The translations under genes and the position numbers were made by a program. From an uncultured Oscillospiraceae bacterium (GTDB lineage Bacteria; Bacillota; Clostridia; Oscillospirales; Ruminococcaceae): DNA of 64,000 nt. Positions 9,252 through 18,658 of the stretch are shown here, piece after piece (position 1 is the stretch's first letter; the number at the start of each line of letters is the position of its first letter). The stretch spans positions 1 through 64,000 of the forward strand of contig CATJVQ010000033.1 in NCBI GenBank assembly GCA_949743955.1, read 5' to 3'. The notes below the pieces were generated by a model. It saw only the letters and a list, made by a program, of their open reading frames with translations. It did no database searches and had not been told where the DNA came from.

Positions 9252-9878
9252 GTGGCGTTTAACAATTATGAAGATCTCAGCGACATCCATCTGGATGTTT
9301 TAAGGGAGATTGGAAATATCGGTTCGGGTAATGCGGCGACATCGCTCTCGAGCATGCTCGACCGGCCCATCAACATTGATGTGCCGAAGGTGCGGATTCT
9401 GGATTACAACCAGGTGGTGGAGGCGCTGGGCGGTCCGGAAAATATGATAGTGGGACTTCTGCTGATGCTCTCCGGCGAGGTAGAGGGCATGATCATGTTC
9501 CTGCTTGAACAGAATTTTGCCAAAATGACTCTGAGCGCCCTTCTGGGGGAAAATTACGAGGAATTTATGGATGAAGAAGGCGAGATGGGCAATTCGGCGA
9601 TGAAGGAGATCGGCAACATCATGGCCGCCGCCTACGTCAACGCTATCTCGACAATGTCCGGTATGGCGATAAACATTTCAACCCCCGATATCTGCACCGA
9701 CATGTGCGGCGCGATTGTGAACGCCCCGGCTGTCCACTATGCAAACATCAGCGATAAGATCATCTTTATTGAAAATAAGATGAGCTCCGACGAGGAGCAC
9801 TCCAACAGCTATGTGCTGATGATTCCGGACGTGGAGTCTTTAGAGAAAATTATGACGAATCTGGGGATAGAGATATGA
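9252..9878 (+). CDS. cheC: Chemotaxis phosphatase CheC
   Basis: LDVLREIGNIGSGNAATSLS and second GNSAMKEIGNIMAAAYVNA motif. Confidence 0.93.
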   Translation: MAFNNYEDLSDIHLDVLREIGNIGSGNAATSLSSMLDRPINIDVPKVRILDYNQVVEALGGPENMIVGLLLMLSGEVEGMIMFLLEQNFAKMTLSALLGENYEEFMDEEGEMGNSAMKEIGNIMAAAYVNAISTMSGMAINISTPDICTDMCGAIVNAPAVHYANISDKIIFIENKMSSDEEHSNSYVLMIPDVESLEKIMTNLGIEI

Positions 9879-10366
9879 GCAGAACGGTCACGGTGGGCAT
9901 CTCCGATCTCAATGTCGTGAAAGCGCCCGACGTTTTGGTTACATACGCGCTGGGCTCCTGTGTGGGGATCTGTCTGTATGATCCGGTATCCAAAGTCGCC
10001 GGCCTGTCGCACATCATGCTGCCGGCGAGCGGCGCCATCCCCTCGGCGGACTTGAAGGCGGCCCATAAGTTCGCGGACACCGCCATTCCGCTGCTGATCA
10101 AAAAGATGGAGGAGAATGGTGCGCGGCGTATCCGGATGAAAGCGAAGATTGCCGGCGGTGCGCAGATGTTCGGCGCGACGTCGAGCGCCGCTATCAACAA
10201 TATCGGCCAGCGGAACGTCCAGGCAGTCAAGGCGGCGCTCATGGGCCTGCACATCCCTATCATCGCCGAGGATTGCGGGAAAAATTACGGCCGTACGCAG
10301 TTCTTTTATAGTGAGGACGGGACCATGCGTATCAAGTCCGCTACCAAGGGAGAGTGGACCTTCTGA
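9875..10366 (+). CDS. cheD: Chemoreceptor glutamine deamidase CheD
   Basis: YALGSCVGICLYDPVSKVAGLSHIMLP; overlaps cheC by 4 nt. Confidence 0.94.
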   Translation: MSRTVTVGISDLNVVKAPDVLVTYALGSCVGICLYDPVSKVAGLSHIMLPASGAIPSADLKAAHKFADTAIPLLIKKMEENGARRIRMKAKIAGGAQMFGATSSAAINNIGQRNVQAVKAALMGLHIPIIAEDCGKNYGRTQFFYSEDGTMRIKSATKGEWTF

Positions 10367-10477
10367 CCAAAGCGGCATATAACGGTTAGTACATACAGAG
10401 GCGGAATTCAGTCACAGAAGAGCGGCACGGGCAACCCGGAGCCGCTCGTTTCGTCGGAGAGGAAAGGCGGGAGAAAA

Positions 10478-11926
10478 ATGTCAGAAATGGAGGTTCGGGT
10501 CGCGCAGCAGGAGGAAATCGAACAGGGAGCAGAACAGGCGCCGGCGAAGCCGAAGGACGCCGAAGTCCATATCTGGACAGCGAGCAGCGGGATGGAAGCA
10601 TTTATCCGTGTAAACCGGCCTGAGGAGGGCGGCGCGCATGTCACGGAGGAGGAGATCCGGGCGGAGCTTGAGAAGCAGGGGATTGTCGCGGGGATCGAAA
10701 AAAATGTGGGGCGGACCATTGCCCGGCTGCACCTGTATGATAAGGGATTTACCATAGCGAAGGGGATCCCGGCTAAAAACGGCGCGGACGGCGTCGTGGA
10801 GGACCGGTTCCCACGGGAGAAGACCATCCAGCTCGAGGAAAACGAGCGTGGGGAGGTCGACTTCAAGAACCTCAACCTCGTCCACGATGCGAAGGAGGGG
10901 GAGGTCATCTGCCGTATCTCGCTGCCGACAAAGGCGGAACCGGGAACCGACGTGTTCGGCAGGAGCATTGAGGGGACGGACGGTGTCCCCGCCCAGATCC
11001 CGCAGGGGAAAAATACGCATGTCAATGAGGAGGGCACGGAGCTGATCGCCTCCTGCGGCGGAAACGTGGTGTTTGAAAACGACGTATTCCGTGTGGAGCG
11101 GGAGCTGCGCATTGAGGGCAGCGTGGACAATTCCGTGGGCAATCTGAACTTCTCCGGGGATGTTATCATCCAGGGGGATGTGTGCGAGGGATACGAGGTC
11201 CACGCGGGAGGCGACGTGCATGTGTATGGATCCGTGGAGGGCGCTGTCGTGACAGCGGGCGGCAGTATCCGGGTGGACAAGGGCATGAACGGCATGCTCA
11301 AGGGTTCGCTTGAGGCCGGAGAGGACGTGCGGTGCCGTTTCCTGGAGAACTGCTCGGTGTCAGCGGGAAAGAATGTCCTGTCGGAGTCCATCCTCAACTC
11401 GAACATCAGCGCCGGGGACAAAATCGATGTGAACGGGCGGCGCGGCGTCATTGTGGGGTGCACGTGCTCGGCCGGAATGCTTGTCCGGGCCAAGTCCGTG
11501 GGGGCGATGTCGCACGTGCTCACGGAATTCTATCTCGGTGTCGCGCCCAAGGTGCAGGAACGCCTCCAGCAGGCCCAGCAGGAGGAGAAGGACCTGACAG
11601 AGCAGGTGGATTTCCACGAGAAGGATATCCTCTATCTTGTGCAGAGCATGAGCCAGGGGCGGGCCAGTATCGAGCGCCTCCGCCGCCTCAAGCAGATCCG
11701 CGCGCAGCTCGCGGAGGATCAGAAGAAGCTCTCTGAGCTGCAGGAGGAGATAGCAGACCTGCAGGGCCGCCTCGAAAAGGGTAAACAGGGGCGGCTGAGC
11801 TGTATGTCGCTCTATCCGCCGGTGAAGATCACCATAGGGAATGTGAAAACGACCATCTCCAAGCAGGACTTCGGCTGCTCCTTCTATTTCAAGGACGGCG
11901 AAATCGTGCGCGGTGTCGGGGGATGA
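10478..11926 (+). CDS. FapA family protein (DUF342)
   Basis: Beta-helix repeats DVIIQGDVCEGYEVHAGGDVHVYGSVEGAVVTAGGSI. Confidence 0.88.
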   Translation: MSEMEVRVAQQEEIEQGAEQAPAKPKDAEVHIWTASSGMEAFIRVNRPEEGGAHVTEEEIRAELEKQGIVAGIEKNVGRTIARLHLYDKGFTIAKGIPAKNGADGVVEDRFPREKTIQLEENERGEVDFKNLNLVHDAKEGEVICRISLPTKAEPGTDVFGRSIEGTDGVPAQIPQGKNTHVNEEGTELIASCGGNVVFENDVFRVERELRIEGSVDNSVGNLNFSGDVIIQGDVCEGYEVHAGGDVHVYGSVEGAVVTAGGSIRVDKGMNGMLKGSLEAGEDVRCRFLENCSVSAGKNVLSESILNSNISAGDKIDVNGRRGVIVGCTCSAGMLVRAKSVGAMSHVLTEFYLGVAPKVQERLQQAQQEEKDLTEQVDFHEKDILYLVQSMSQGRASIERLRRLKQIRAQLAEDQKKLSELQEEIADLQGRLEKGKQGRLSCMSLYPPVKITIGNVKTTISKQDFGCSFYFKDGEIVRGVGG

Positions 11927-11995
11927 CGCTTCTCCTGGCAAAGAAGGCGCCGGGTCGCCCGGTTTTCTGCATGAAAACGCAGATTTATTCAACGA

Positions 11996-12013
11996 AATGA
12001 ATAAATATTCAAA
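11996..12013 (+). promoter_or_regulatory. ArgR/AhrC ARG box upstream of argG
   Basis: AATGAATAAATATTCAAA, matching TGAAT-N4-ATTCA; abuts the argG -35. Confidence 0.85.
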
Positions 12014-12019
12014 ATAGAC

Positions 12020-12047
12020 TTGAAATCGGCGAAAAAAGGTGTATAAT
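12020..12047 (+). promoter_or_regulatory. argG operon promoter (TTGAAA-16-TATAAT)
   Basis: -35 12020-12025, -10 12042-12047. Confidence 0.75.
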
Positions 12048-12110
12048 CATTCTCATACCACAGACAGAGAAAGCCGGTTCGGGGCCGGATATTTAAGGAG
12101 GATGTTCCAA

Positions 12111-13337
12111 ATGGAAAAGAAATATAACAAGGTTGTCTTAGCGTATTCGGGCGGACTGGATACGTCGGTCATCATCCCGTGGCTCAAGGAAAACTATGGG
12201 TGCGAGGTCATTGCCGTGGCGGCGGATGTCGGGCAGGGGAAGGAGCTCTCCGGGCTTGAGGAGAAGGCAAAGAAGACCGGCGCGAGCAAGCTGTACATCG
12301 CGGACCTCAAAAAGGAGTTCGTGGAGGACTATATCTTCCCGACCGTCCAGGCGGGCGCGGTGTACGAAGGGCAGTACCTGCTCGGGACATCGTTCGCGCG
12401 GCCGATTATCGCCAAGCGCATTGTGGAGATCGCGAAGGCCGAGGGGGCGGACGCTATCGCCCATGGCTGCACCGGCAAGGGGAACGACCAAGTCCGGTTT
12501 GAGCTGGCCATCAAGGCGTTCGCGCCTGAGATGGCCATCATCGCCCCGTGGCGGACATGGGAGCTGCGCTCCAGAGAGGACGAGATCGACTACGCGGAGA
12601 AGCACGGCATTTCGATCCCGCTCACGCGCGAGACCAACTACTCGAAGGATAAGAACCTCTGGCACCTCTCCCATGAGGGGCTGGATCTGGAGGACCCCGC
12701 GAACGAGCCGGATTACGAGAAGATCCTTGAGCTCGGCGTGAGCCCAGAGAAAGCGCCGGATAAGGCGAGCTATGTGACCCTCCACTTTGAAAAGGGCGTG
12801 CCCACCATGCTTGACGGCAAGGCCGTGGACGGGGTGGAGCTCATCGAAAAACTCAACGCATTGGGCGGGGCGAACGGTATCGGCATTGTGGACATGGTGG
12901 AGAACCGCCTGGTCGGGATGAAGAGCCGCGGCGGGTATGAGACTCCCGGCGGCACCATCCTCTACCGCGCGCATGAGGCGCTCGAGACAATCACGCTCGA
13001 CCGCGATACATCGCACATGAAGGCGGTGCTCGCACAGCGCTTCTCCGAGCTCGTGTACGACGGGAAATGGTTCACCCCGCTGCGCGAGGCGCTGACCGCT
13101 TTTGTCGACAGCACGCAGCAGACGGTGACGGGCGACGTGAAGCTCAAGCTCTATAAGGGCAACATCATCCTCGCGGGGATCACGTCTCCGTTTTCGCTCT
13201 ACTCCGAGGAGGTCGCCACTTTCGGGGAGGACGATGTCTATGACCAGATGGACTCCAAGGGCTTCATCAACCTCTTCGGCCTGCCCATTAAGGTCCGGGC
13301 AATGCTGGAGAAGAAACGCGACGGCATAAATGCCTAG
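12111..13337 (+). CDS. argG: Argininosuccinate synthase
   Basis: [25 protein letters not shown] aaggagg; start trimmed to MEKKYNK. Confidence 0.97.
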   Translation: MEKKYNKVVLAYSGGLDTSVIIPWLKENYGCEVIAVAADVGQGKELSGLEEKAKKTGASKLYIADLKKEFVEDYIFPTVQAGAVYEGQYLLGTSFARPIIAKRIVEIAKAEGADAIAHGCTGKGNDQVRFELAIKAFAPEMAIIAPWRTWELRSREDEIDYAEKHGISIPLTRETNYSKDKNLWHLSHEGLDLEDPANEPDYEKILELGVSPEKAPDKASYVTLHFEKGVPTMLDGKAVDGVELIEKLNALGGANGIGIVDMVENRLVGMKSRGGYETPGGTILYRAHEALETITLDRDTSHMKAVLAQRFSELVYDGKWFTPLREALTAFVDSTQQTVTGDVKLKLYKGNIILAGITSPFSLYSEEVATFGEDDVYDQMDSKGFINLFGLPIKVRAMLEKKRDGINA

Positions 13338-13407
13338 AAAAAGCAGCTTTTGACTTCATGGGAAGTCAAATTTTGGCCGCGGGGCGGCCAAAACCGCAGC
13401 TTTTTCT
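13336..13407. repeat. Y-shaped three-stem repeat, copy A (between argG and argH)
   Basis: Outer stem AGAAAAAGC/GCTTTTTCT; arm 1 TTTGACTTC-ATGG-GAAGTCAAA; arm 2 TTTTGGCCGC-GGG-GCGGCCAAAA. Confidence 0.85.
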
Positions 13408-13478
13408 GAAAGGGATCAGGTTTCGGAGTCTGACGGATTGGCTTTATTAAATAAAAGGGCGTTTTGAGCCCAGCGTAC

Positions 13479-13512
13479 CGGTGGAGCTGGCCCCAGAGAG
13501 CCGGCTCCACCG
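13479..13512. repeat. Hairpin in argH leader (13-bp arms with one mismatch)
   Basis: CGGTGGAGCTGGC ... GCCGGCTCCACCG. Confidence 0.75.
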
Positions 13513-13547
13513 ATTATACATCGGGAGAGGACAAGGAGGAAAACCGG

Positions 13548-14939
13548 GTGAAACTTTGGGCCGGAAGAATACAGGGGGAGGCGGACAAGCGGCTGGACGA
13601 TTTCAATTCGTCCCTGCCGTTTGACTGCCGGATGTACAAGCAGGACATCGGCGGCTCGATGGCGCATGCGACGATGCTTCGGGAGTGCGGCATCCTCACG
13701 GCGGAGGAGTGCGAGCGGATTCTGGCGGGGCTGAGCGCCATCCTGCGTGAGCTGGAGAGCGGCGCGCTCGGGTTCGACGAGGAGGCCGAGGACATCCACA
13801 CGTTTCTTGAACAGGAATTGACCCGCCGCATCGGCGATGCGGGCAAGCGGCTGCACACGGCACGCAGCCGCAACGATCAGGTGGCGCTGGATCTGCGGCT
13901 GTATCTGCGCGACGAGGCAGCCGGGATCATGGATCAGCTGCGCACGCTCATCGGCGTGCTGTGCGGCCGGGCACAAGGGTCGCTCGATGTCGTGATGCCC
14001 GGGTATACGCACATGCAGCGCGCACAGCCGGTCACGTTCGCGCACCACCTGATGGCGTATGCGCAGATGTTTTTGCGCGACATCGGCCGCCTGGAGGATG
14101 CGTATAAGCGGATGAACCGCTGCCCGCTCGGGTGCGGCGCCCTCGCGACGACAACCTACCCCATCAACCGAGGGATGACCGCTGAGCTCCTCGGATTCGA
14201 CGGCCCCTGCGAAAACTCAATGGACGGCGTGTCGGATCGGGACTTCTGCGTGGAGCTCTGCTGCGCCCTGAGCCTGATTATGACGCACCTGTCGCGGTTC
14301 TGTGAGGAAATCATCCTCTGGTGCTCGTGGGAATTCCGCTTCGTGGAGCTCTCCGACGCGTTTTCGACCGGCTCCTCCATCATGCCGCAGAAGAAGAACC
14401 CGGATATAGCCGAGCTCGTGCGCGGGAAGACGGGGCGGGTCAACGGGCACCTTATCACGCTCCTCACCATGCTCAAGGGAACACCGCTCGCCTATAACAA
14501 GGATCTGCAGGAGGATAAGGAGGCTATCTTCGACGCGGTTGACACGGTCAAAACGTCGCTCGAGGCGTTCACGCCGATGGTGGACACCATGCGCATCAAC
14601 CGGCAGAACATGCGTGCGGCGGCGGCGAAGGGCTTCATCAACGCGACAGACTGCGCGGATTACCTGACAAAGAAGGGCCTCCCGTTCCGGGATGCGTACC
14701 AGATTGTGGGGCGGCTCGTGGCCCACTGCATTGAAACGGAGGAGACGCTCGAAACCCTGCCGCTCGAGGAGTACCAGTCCTTCAGCGACAAGTTCGCCGA
14801 GGATGTCTACGACGCTATCTCGCTCGATGCCTGTGTGGATGGGCGCAGTGTCCTGGGCGGACCGGCGGCCGAGGCGGTCCGGCGGCAGATCGAGAGTGTG
14901 CAGGCCGCTCTCGGTGAGGATGAGGAAGAAGAGGAGTAA
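13548..14939 (+). CDS. argH: Argininosuccinate lyase (GTG start)
   Basis: KLWAGRIQGEADKRLDDFNSSL; GSSIMPQKKNPD signature; SD aaggagg. Confidence 0.96.
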   Translation: MKLWAGRIQGEADKRLDDFNSSLPFDCRMYKQDIGGSMAHATMLRECGILTAEECERILAGLSAILRELESGALGFDEEAEDIHTFLEQELTRRIGDAGKRLHTARSRNDQVALDLRLYLRDEAAGIMDQLRTLIGVLCGRAQGSLDVVMPGYTHMQRAQPVTFAHHLMAYAQMFLRDIGRLEDAYKRMNRCPLGCGALATTTYPINRGMTAELLGFDGPCENSMDGVSDRDFCVELCCALSLIMTHLSRFCEEIILWCSWEFRFVELSDAFSTGSSIMPQKKNPDIAELVRGKTGRVNGHLITLLTMLKGTPLAYNKDLQEDKEAIFDAVDTVKTSLEAFTPMVDTMRINRQNMRAAAAKGFINATDCADYLTKKGLPFRDAYQIVGRLVAHCIETEETLETLPLEEYQSFSDKFAEDVYDAISLDACVDGRSVLGGPAAEAVRRQIESVQAALGEDEEEEE

Positions 14940-14958
14940 CAGGAAGGGTGATGGAAAG

Positions 14959-15990
14959 ATGATCCGTGCATCCATTATGGGCGCGACAGGATATGCCGGT
15001 GTCGAATTGGTCCGGCTGCTGACAGCGCATCCAGAGGTAAGGCTCAGCCGCCTTTCGTCGGTGAGCTTTGAGGGGAAGGCGCTGAGCGAGGTCTATCCCG
15101 CGCTGCGCGGGATCTGCGATACGGTCCTCGTCGGGGAGGAGGACGTGACGGAGGAGACGGACGTTCTCTTCTGCTCGCTCCCGGCCGGACACGCCGAGAA
15201 AATGGCGCGCCGGTGTGTGGATAAGGGCGTTCTCTTTATCGATCTGGGGGCGGACTTCCGCCTGGATGATGAGGCGGATTATATCGAGTGGTACGGCGGC
15301 GCGTATCAGGACAAGGAGCTGCATGCGGTGCAGGTCTACGGCCTGCCGGAGCTCTTCGGCGAGCGCATCCCGGGGGCGAAGATCATCGGCAACCCCGGCT
15401 GCTACCCGACAAGTGTTGCCCTCGGTCTGGCCCCGGCGCTCCGAGAGGGGCTCGCCGGGACACAGGGGATCGTCATCGACTCGAAGTCGGGTGTCACAGG
15501 CGCGGGGCGCGGCCTCACGCAGACGACCCACTTCCCCGACTGCAACGAGGCCTTTTCCCCCTATAAGATCGCCTGCCACCGGCATACGCCGGAGATCGAG
15601 CAGTCGCTCGGCCGCCTCTCCGGAAAGGAGGTGCGCGTTACGTTTGTGCCGCACCTGCTGCCCTTAAACCGCGGCATCGTCTCCACGATTTACGCCCCGT
15701 GGGCGGGCGCGCCGCTGGAGGAGATCCATGCGCGCTATTGGGCGTTCTATCAGGGGAAGACGTTTGTCCGCGTGCTGCCGCTGGGGGAAGCGGCGAATCT
15801 CAAGAACGTGCGCTGCTCTAATTACTGCGACATCTCCCTGCATCTGGACAGGCGCGCGGGGAAGCTCATCATCGTTTCGGCGATTGACAATATGGTCAAG
15901 GGCGCAGCGGGGCAGGCTATCCAGAACATGAACCTCGCCCTCGGCCTGCCCGAGACGGCGGGCCTGATGATGGTCCCGCCGGCGATATAG
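14959..15990 (+). CDS. argC: N-acetyl-gamma-glutamyl-phosphate reductase
   Basis: IMGATGYAGVELVRLLTAHPEV; GNPGCYPTSVALGLAP active site. Confidence 0.96.
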   Translation: MIRASIMGATGYAGVELVRLLTAHPEVRLSRLSSVSFEGKALSEVYPALRGICDTVLVGEEDVTEETDVLFCSLPAGHAEKMARRCVDKGVLFIDLGADFRLDDEADYIEWYGGAYQDKELHAVQVYGLPELFGERIPGAKIIGNPGCYPTSVALGLAPALREGLAGTQGIVIDSKSGVTGAGRGLTQTTHFPDCNEAFSPYKIACHRHTPEIEQSLGRLSGKEVRVTFVPHLLPLNRGIVSTIYAPWAGAPLEEIHARYWAFYQGKTFVRVLPLGEAANLKNVRCSNYCDISLHLDRRAGKLIIVSAIDNMVKGAAGQAIQNMNLALGLPETAGLMMVPPAI

Positions 15991-16010
15991 TGAAGAGGAG
16001 ATCGATTGCG

Positions 16011-17237
16011 ATGAATATCAGGGAAATTCCCGGCGGCGTCTGCGCCGCGGGAGGGTTTTCGGCCGGCGGCGTCCACTGCGGTATCCGCAAGAATACGTCG
16101 AAGCGGGATCTGGCGCTGATCCTCAGCGACACCCCCTGCGCCGCCGCCGCGTGCTACACGCGCAACAAGGTGCAGGGCGCGCCCATTGCCGTCACACGCG
16201 AGCATCTGGAGGACGGGCACGCGCGCGCTGTCATCTGCAACAGCGGCAACGCCAACACCTGCAATGCCGACGGTGTGCAGAAAGCGAAGATGATGTGCTC
16301 CGCTCTGGCCAGGGAGCTTCGTATCGGCGAGACGGACATAGCGGTCGCGTCGACAGGGGTTATCGGCCAGCCGCTGCCCATCGACCCGATTTTACAGAAC
16401 ATCACGCCGCTGGTGCGCAGCCTCTCCGCCGGGCCGGACGGCAGCGAGGCTGCCGGGACGGCTATCATGACGACCGACACGCGCCTCAAGGAGGCCGCTG
16501 TCGAGTTTACGCTCGGCGGGAAGACCTGCCGCATGGGCGGCATTTGCAAGGGCAGCGGCATGATCGAGCCGAATATGGCCACGATGCTCTGCTTCATCAC
16601 GACCGACGCCTCCGTCTCCCCGGACATCCTCCAGCAGGCGCTCCGGGAGAGTATCCGCACCACGTTCAACATGGTCAGCATCGACGGGGACACCTCCACC
16701 AACGACACTATCCTGATTCTGGCAAACGGTAAGGCCGGAAATGCGGAGATTGCTTCCGCGGACGGGGACTATGCCGCTTTCACAGAGGCGCTGCGCACCC
16801 TTTGTGAGACGCTCTGCCGCATGATCGCCAAGGACGGCGAAGGCGCGACAAAGCTCATCACCTGCACCGTGCGCGGGGCGGACGGCGAGGAAACCGCCCG
16901 GAAGATAGCGAAGAGCGTCATCAAATCCACGCTCTTCAAGTGCGCTGTCTTCGGGTGTGACGCAAATTGGGGGCGCATCCTGTGCGCCATCGGGTACACG
17001 GACGCGGAGTTCGACATCTCGCGCGTGAGCGTGTGGCTCTCCTCCCCGGCGGGACGCGTGCAGGTATGCGAGAGGGGAGCGGGAGTCGATTTCAGCGAGG
17101 ACGAGGCGCTCGCTGTCTTGCAGCAGGACGAGGTCACTGTCGAGGTGGAGATGGGCGCCGGGGACGCCGGGGCCACCGCGTGGGGCTGCGATATGACGTA
17201 TGACTATGTGAAGATCAACGGCGACTACCGCACTTGA
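16011..17237 (+). CDS. argJ: Bifunctional glutamate N-acetyltransferase/ornithine acetyltransferase
   Basis: CKGSGMIEPNMATMLCFITTDA autocleavage region; position in arg operon. Confidence 0.96.
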   Translation: MNIREIPGGVCAAGGFSAGGVHCGIRKNTSKRDLALILSDTPCAAAACYTRNKVQGAPIAVTREHLEDGHARAVICNSGNANTCNADGVQKAKMMCSALARELRIGETDIAVASTGVIGQPLPIDPILQNITPLVRSLSAGPDGSEAAGTAIMTTDTRLKEAAVEFTLGGKTCRMGGICKGSGMIEPNMATMLCFITTDASVSPDILQQALRESIRTTFNMVSIDGDTSTNDTILILANGKAGNAEIASADGDYAAFTEALRTLCETLCRMIAKDGEGATKLITCTVRGADGEETARKIAKSVIKSTLFKCAVFGCDANWGRILCAIGYTDAEFDISRVSVWLSSPAGRVQVCERGAGVDFSEDEALAVLQQDEVTVEVEMGAGDAGATAWGCDMTYDYVKINGDYRT

Positions 17238-17251
17238 TAGGGGTGTTTCGG

Positions 17252-17749
17252 ATGCAGGAGAAGTACAGTGAAATCACCATCGTCAGTCTGCCGCCCATGC
17301 GGACGGCGCAGTACGTGATGGTTTCGCCCTACCCGGAAAACGATGTGACCGCCCATATGCAGCTCTGGGCGAAGCTGAACGAAGTCCCGGAGCCATACCG
17401 GCGGCTGGGGTGGGATTTCCCCGTCGTGAGCGAGGAACAGAAGGATCATTTCGGCCTGCGCGGGTATGTGTGCGCCGTCGTGCTGCCGGACTGCTTCGAG
17501 CCGAAGACACCGCCGGAAGCCTTCCCCGCCGCAAGGCTCGATGTCATCCCCGCCGATACATACGCGAAAATTACCGTCCGCGATCCGTTCGCGGATCCGT
17601 TTGTGAGCATCCCGGAAGCCTATGAGCGGCTGCATGAGTTCGCCGGGGGGGAGTACGCTGTCTCCTCCTGGGAGGGCCGCATCTGCTTCGAGGAGGAGCG
17701 GGAGGAGGACGGCGAAGCTGTCCTGGACATTTACCATCCGGTGAAATAA
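17252..17749 (+). CDS. GyrI-like / AraC effector-binding-domain-like protein
   Basis: KYSEITIVSLPPMRTAQYVMVSPYPENDVTAHMQLWAKL...; standalone ~165 aa ligand-binding-like protein between argJ and argB. Confidence 0.55.
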   Translation: MQEKYSEITIVSLPPMRTAQYVMVSPYPENDVTAHMQLWAKLNEVPEPYRRLGWDFPVVSEEQKDHFGLRGYVCAVVLPDCFEPKTPPEAFPAARLDVIPADTYAKITVRDPFADPFVSIPEAYERLHEFAGGEYAVSSWEGRICFEEEREEDGEAVLDIYHPVK

Positions 17750-17776
17750 ACAGAGGAACAAGAGGAGACAGGTCCC

Positions 17777-18634
17777 ATGAATATCAGCAATGCCGACAAG
17801 GCTCTGGTGCTCAACCAGGCCCTGCCGTACATCCAGAAATATTTCGGCAAGACCATCGTGATTAAATACGGCGGCAACGCCATGCAGAGCGAGGAGCTCA
17901 AGCAGGCTGTCATGAGCGACATTGTCCTGCTCTCGGCGGTGGGCATCCATGTGGTGCTCGTCCATGGCGGCGGGCCGGAGATCACGGCGCTCTTAAAGAA
18001 GATGGGCAAGGAGTCCCGCTTCATCGGCGGCCTGCGCTATACGGACGCGGAGACCGCCGAGGCGGCGCAGATGGTGCTTGCCGGGAAGCTCAACAAGGAT
18101 CTCGTCGCGCTCTTAGGGCGGCACGGCGGGCGCGCGGTCGGCCTGTGCGGCATCGACGGCGGGATGTTCAGGGTCGAAAAGCGGCAGGGGGAAGTGGATC
18201 TGGGCTTCGTGGGCGAGGTGGCGGACGTGGATACCACTGTCATCACCGACGCGCTGAACCTCGGGTACATCCCTGTCATCGCCACGGTCGGGTGCGACCG
18301 GGCGGGGGATGTCTATAACATCAACGCCGACACGGCCGCGGCCGCAGTGGCGAGCCGGCTCGGGGCGGAAAACCTCATCCTGATGACGGATATCCGCGGC
18401 CTTCTGCGCGACAAGGACGACGAGACGACGCTCATTCCGGACGTGCAGGTCTCACAGGTGCCGTCCCTCGTGCGGGACGGGGTGATTTCCGGGGGGATGA
18501 TCCCGAAGATCGAGTGCTGTGTCGAGGCGGTGCGCCGCGGCGTCAACCGCACGTTCATCATCGACGGACGCATCCCACACTCCATCCTCATCGAAATGTT
18601 TTCCGACGAGGGCATCGGCACGATGTTCCACTAA
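17777..18634 (+). CDS. argB: Acetylglutamate kinase
   Basis: KTIVIKYGGNAM...VLVHGGGPEITALLKKMG. Confidence 0.96.
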   Translation: MNISNADKALVLNQALPYIQKYFGKTIVIKYGGNAMQSEELKQAVMSDIVLLSAVGIHVVLVHGGGPEITALLKKMGKESRFIGGLRYTDAETAEAAQMVLAGKLNKDLVALLGRHGGRAVGLCGIDGGMFRVEKRQGEVDLGFVGEVADVDTTVITDALNLGYIPVIATVGCDRAGDVYNINADTAAAAVASRLGAENLILMTDIRGLLRDKDDETTLIPDVQVSQVPSLVRDGVISGGMIPKIECCVEAVRRGVNRTFIIDGRIPHSILIEMFSDEGIGTMFH

Positions 18635-18658
18635 GCGGCGAAAAGGAGAGATCACAGA

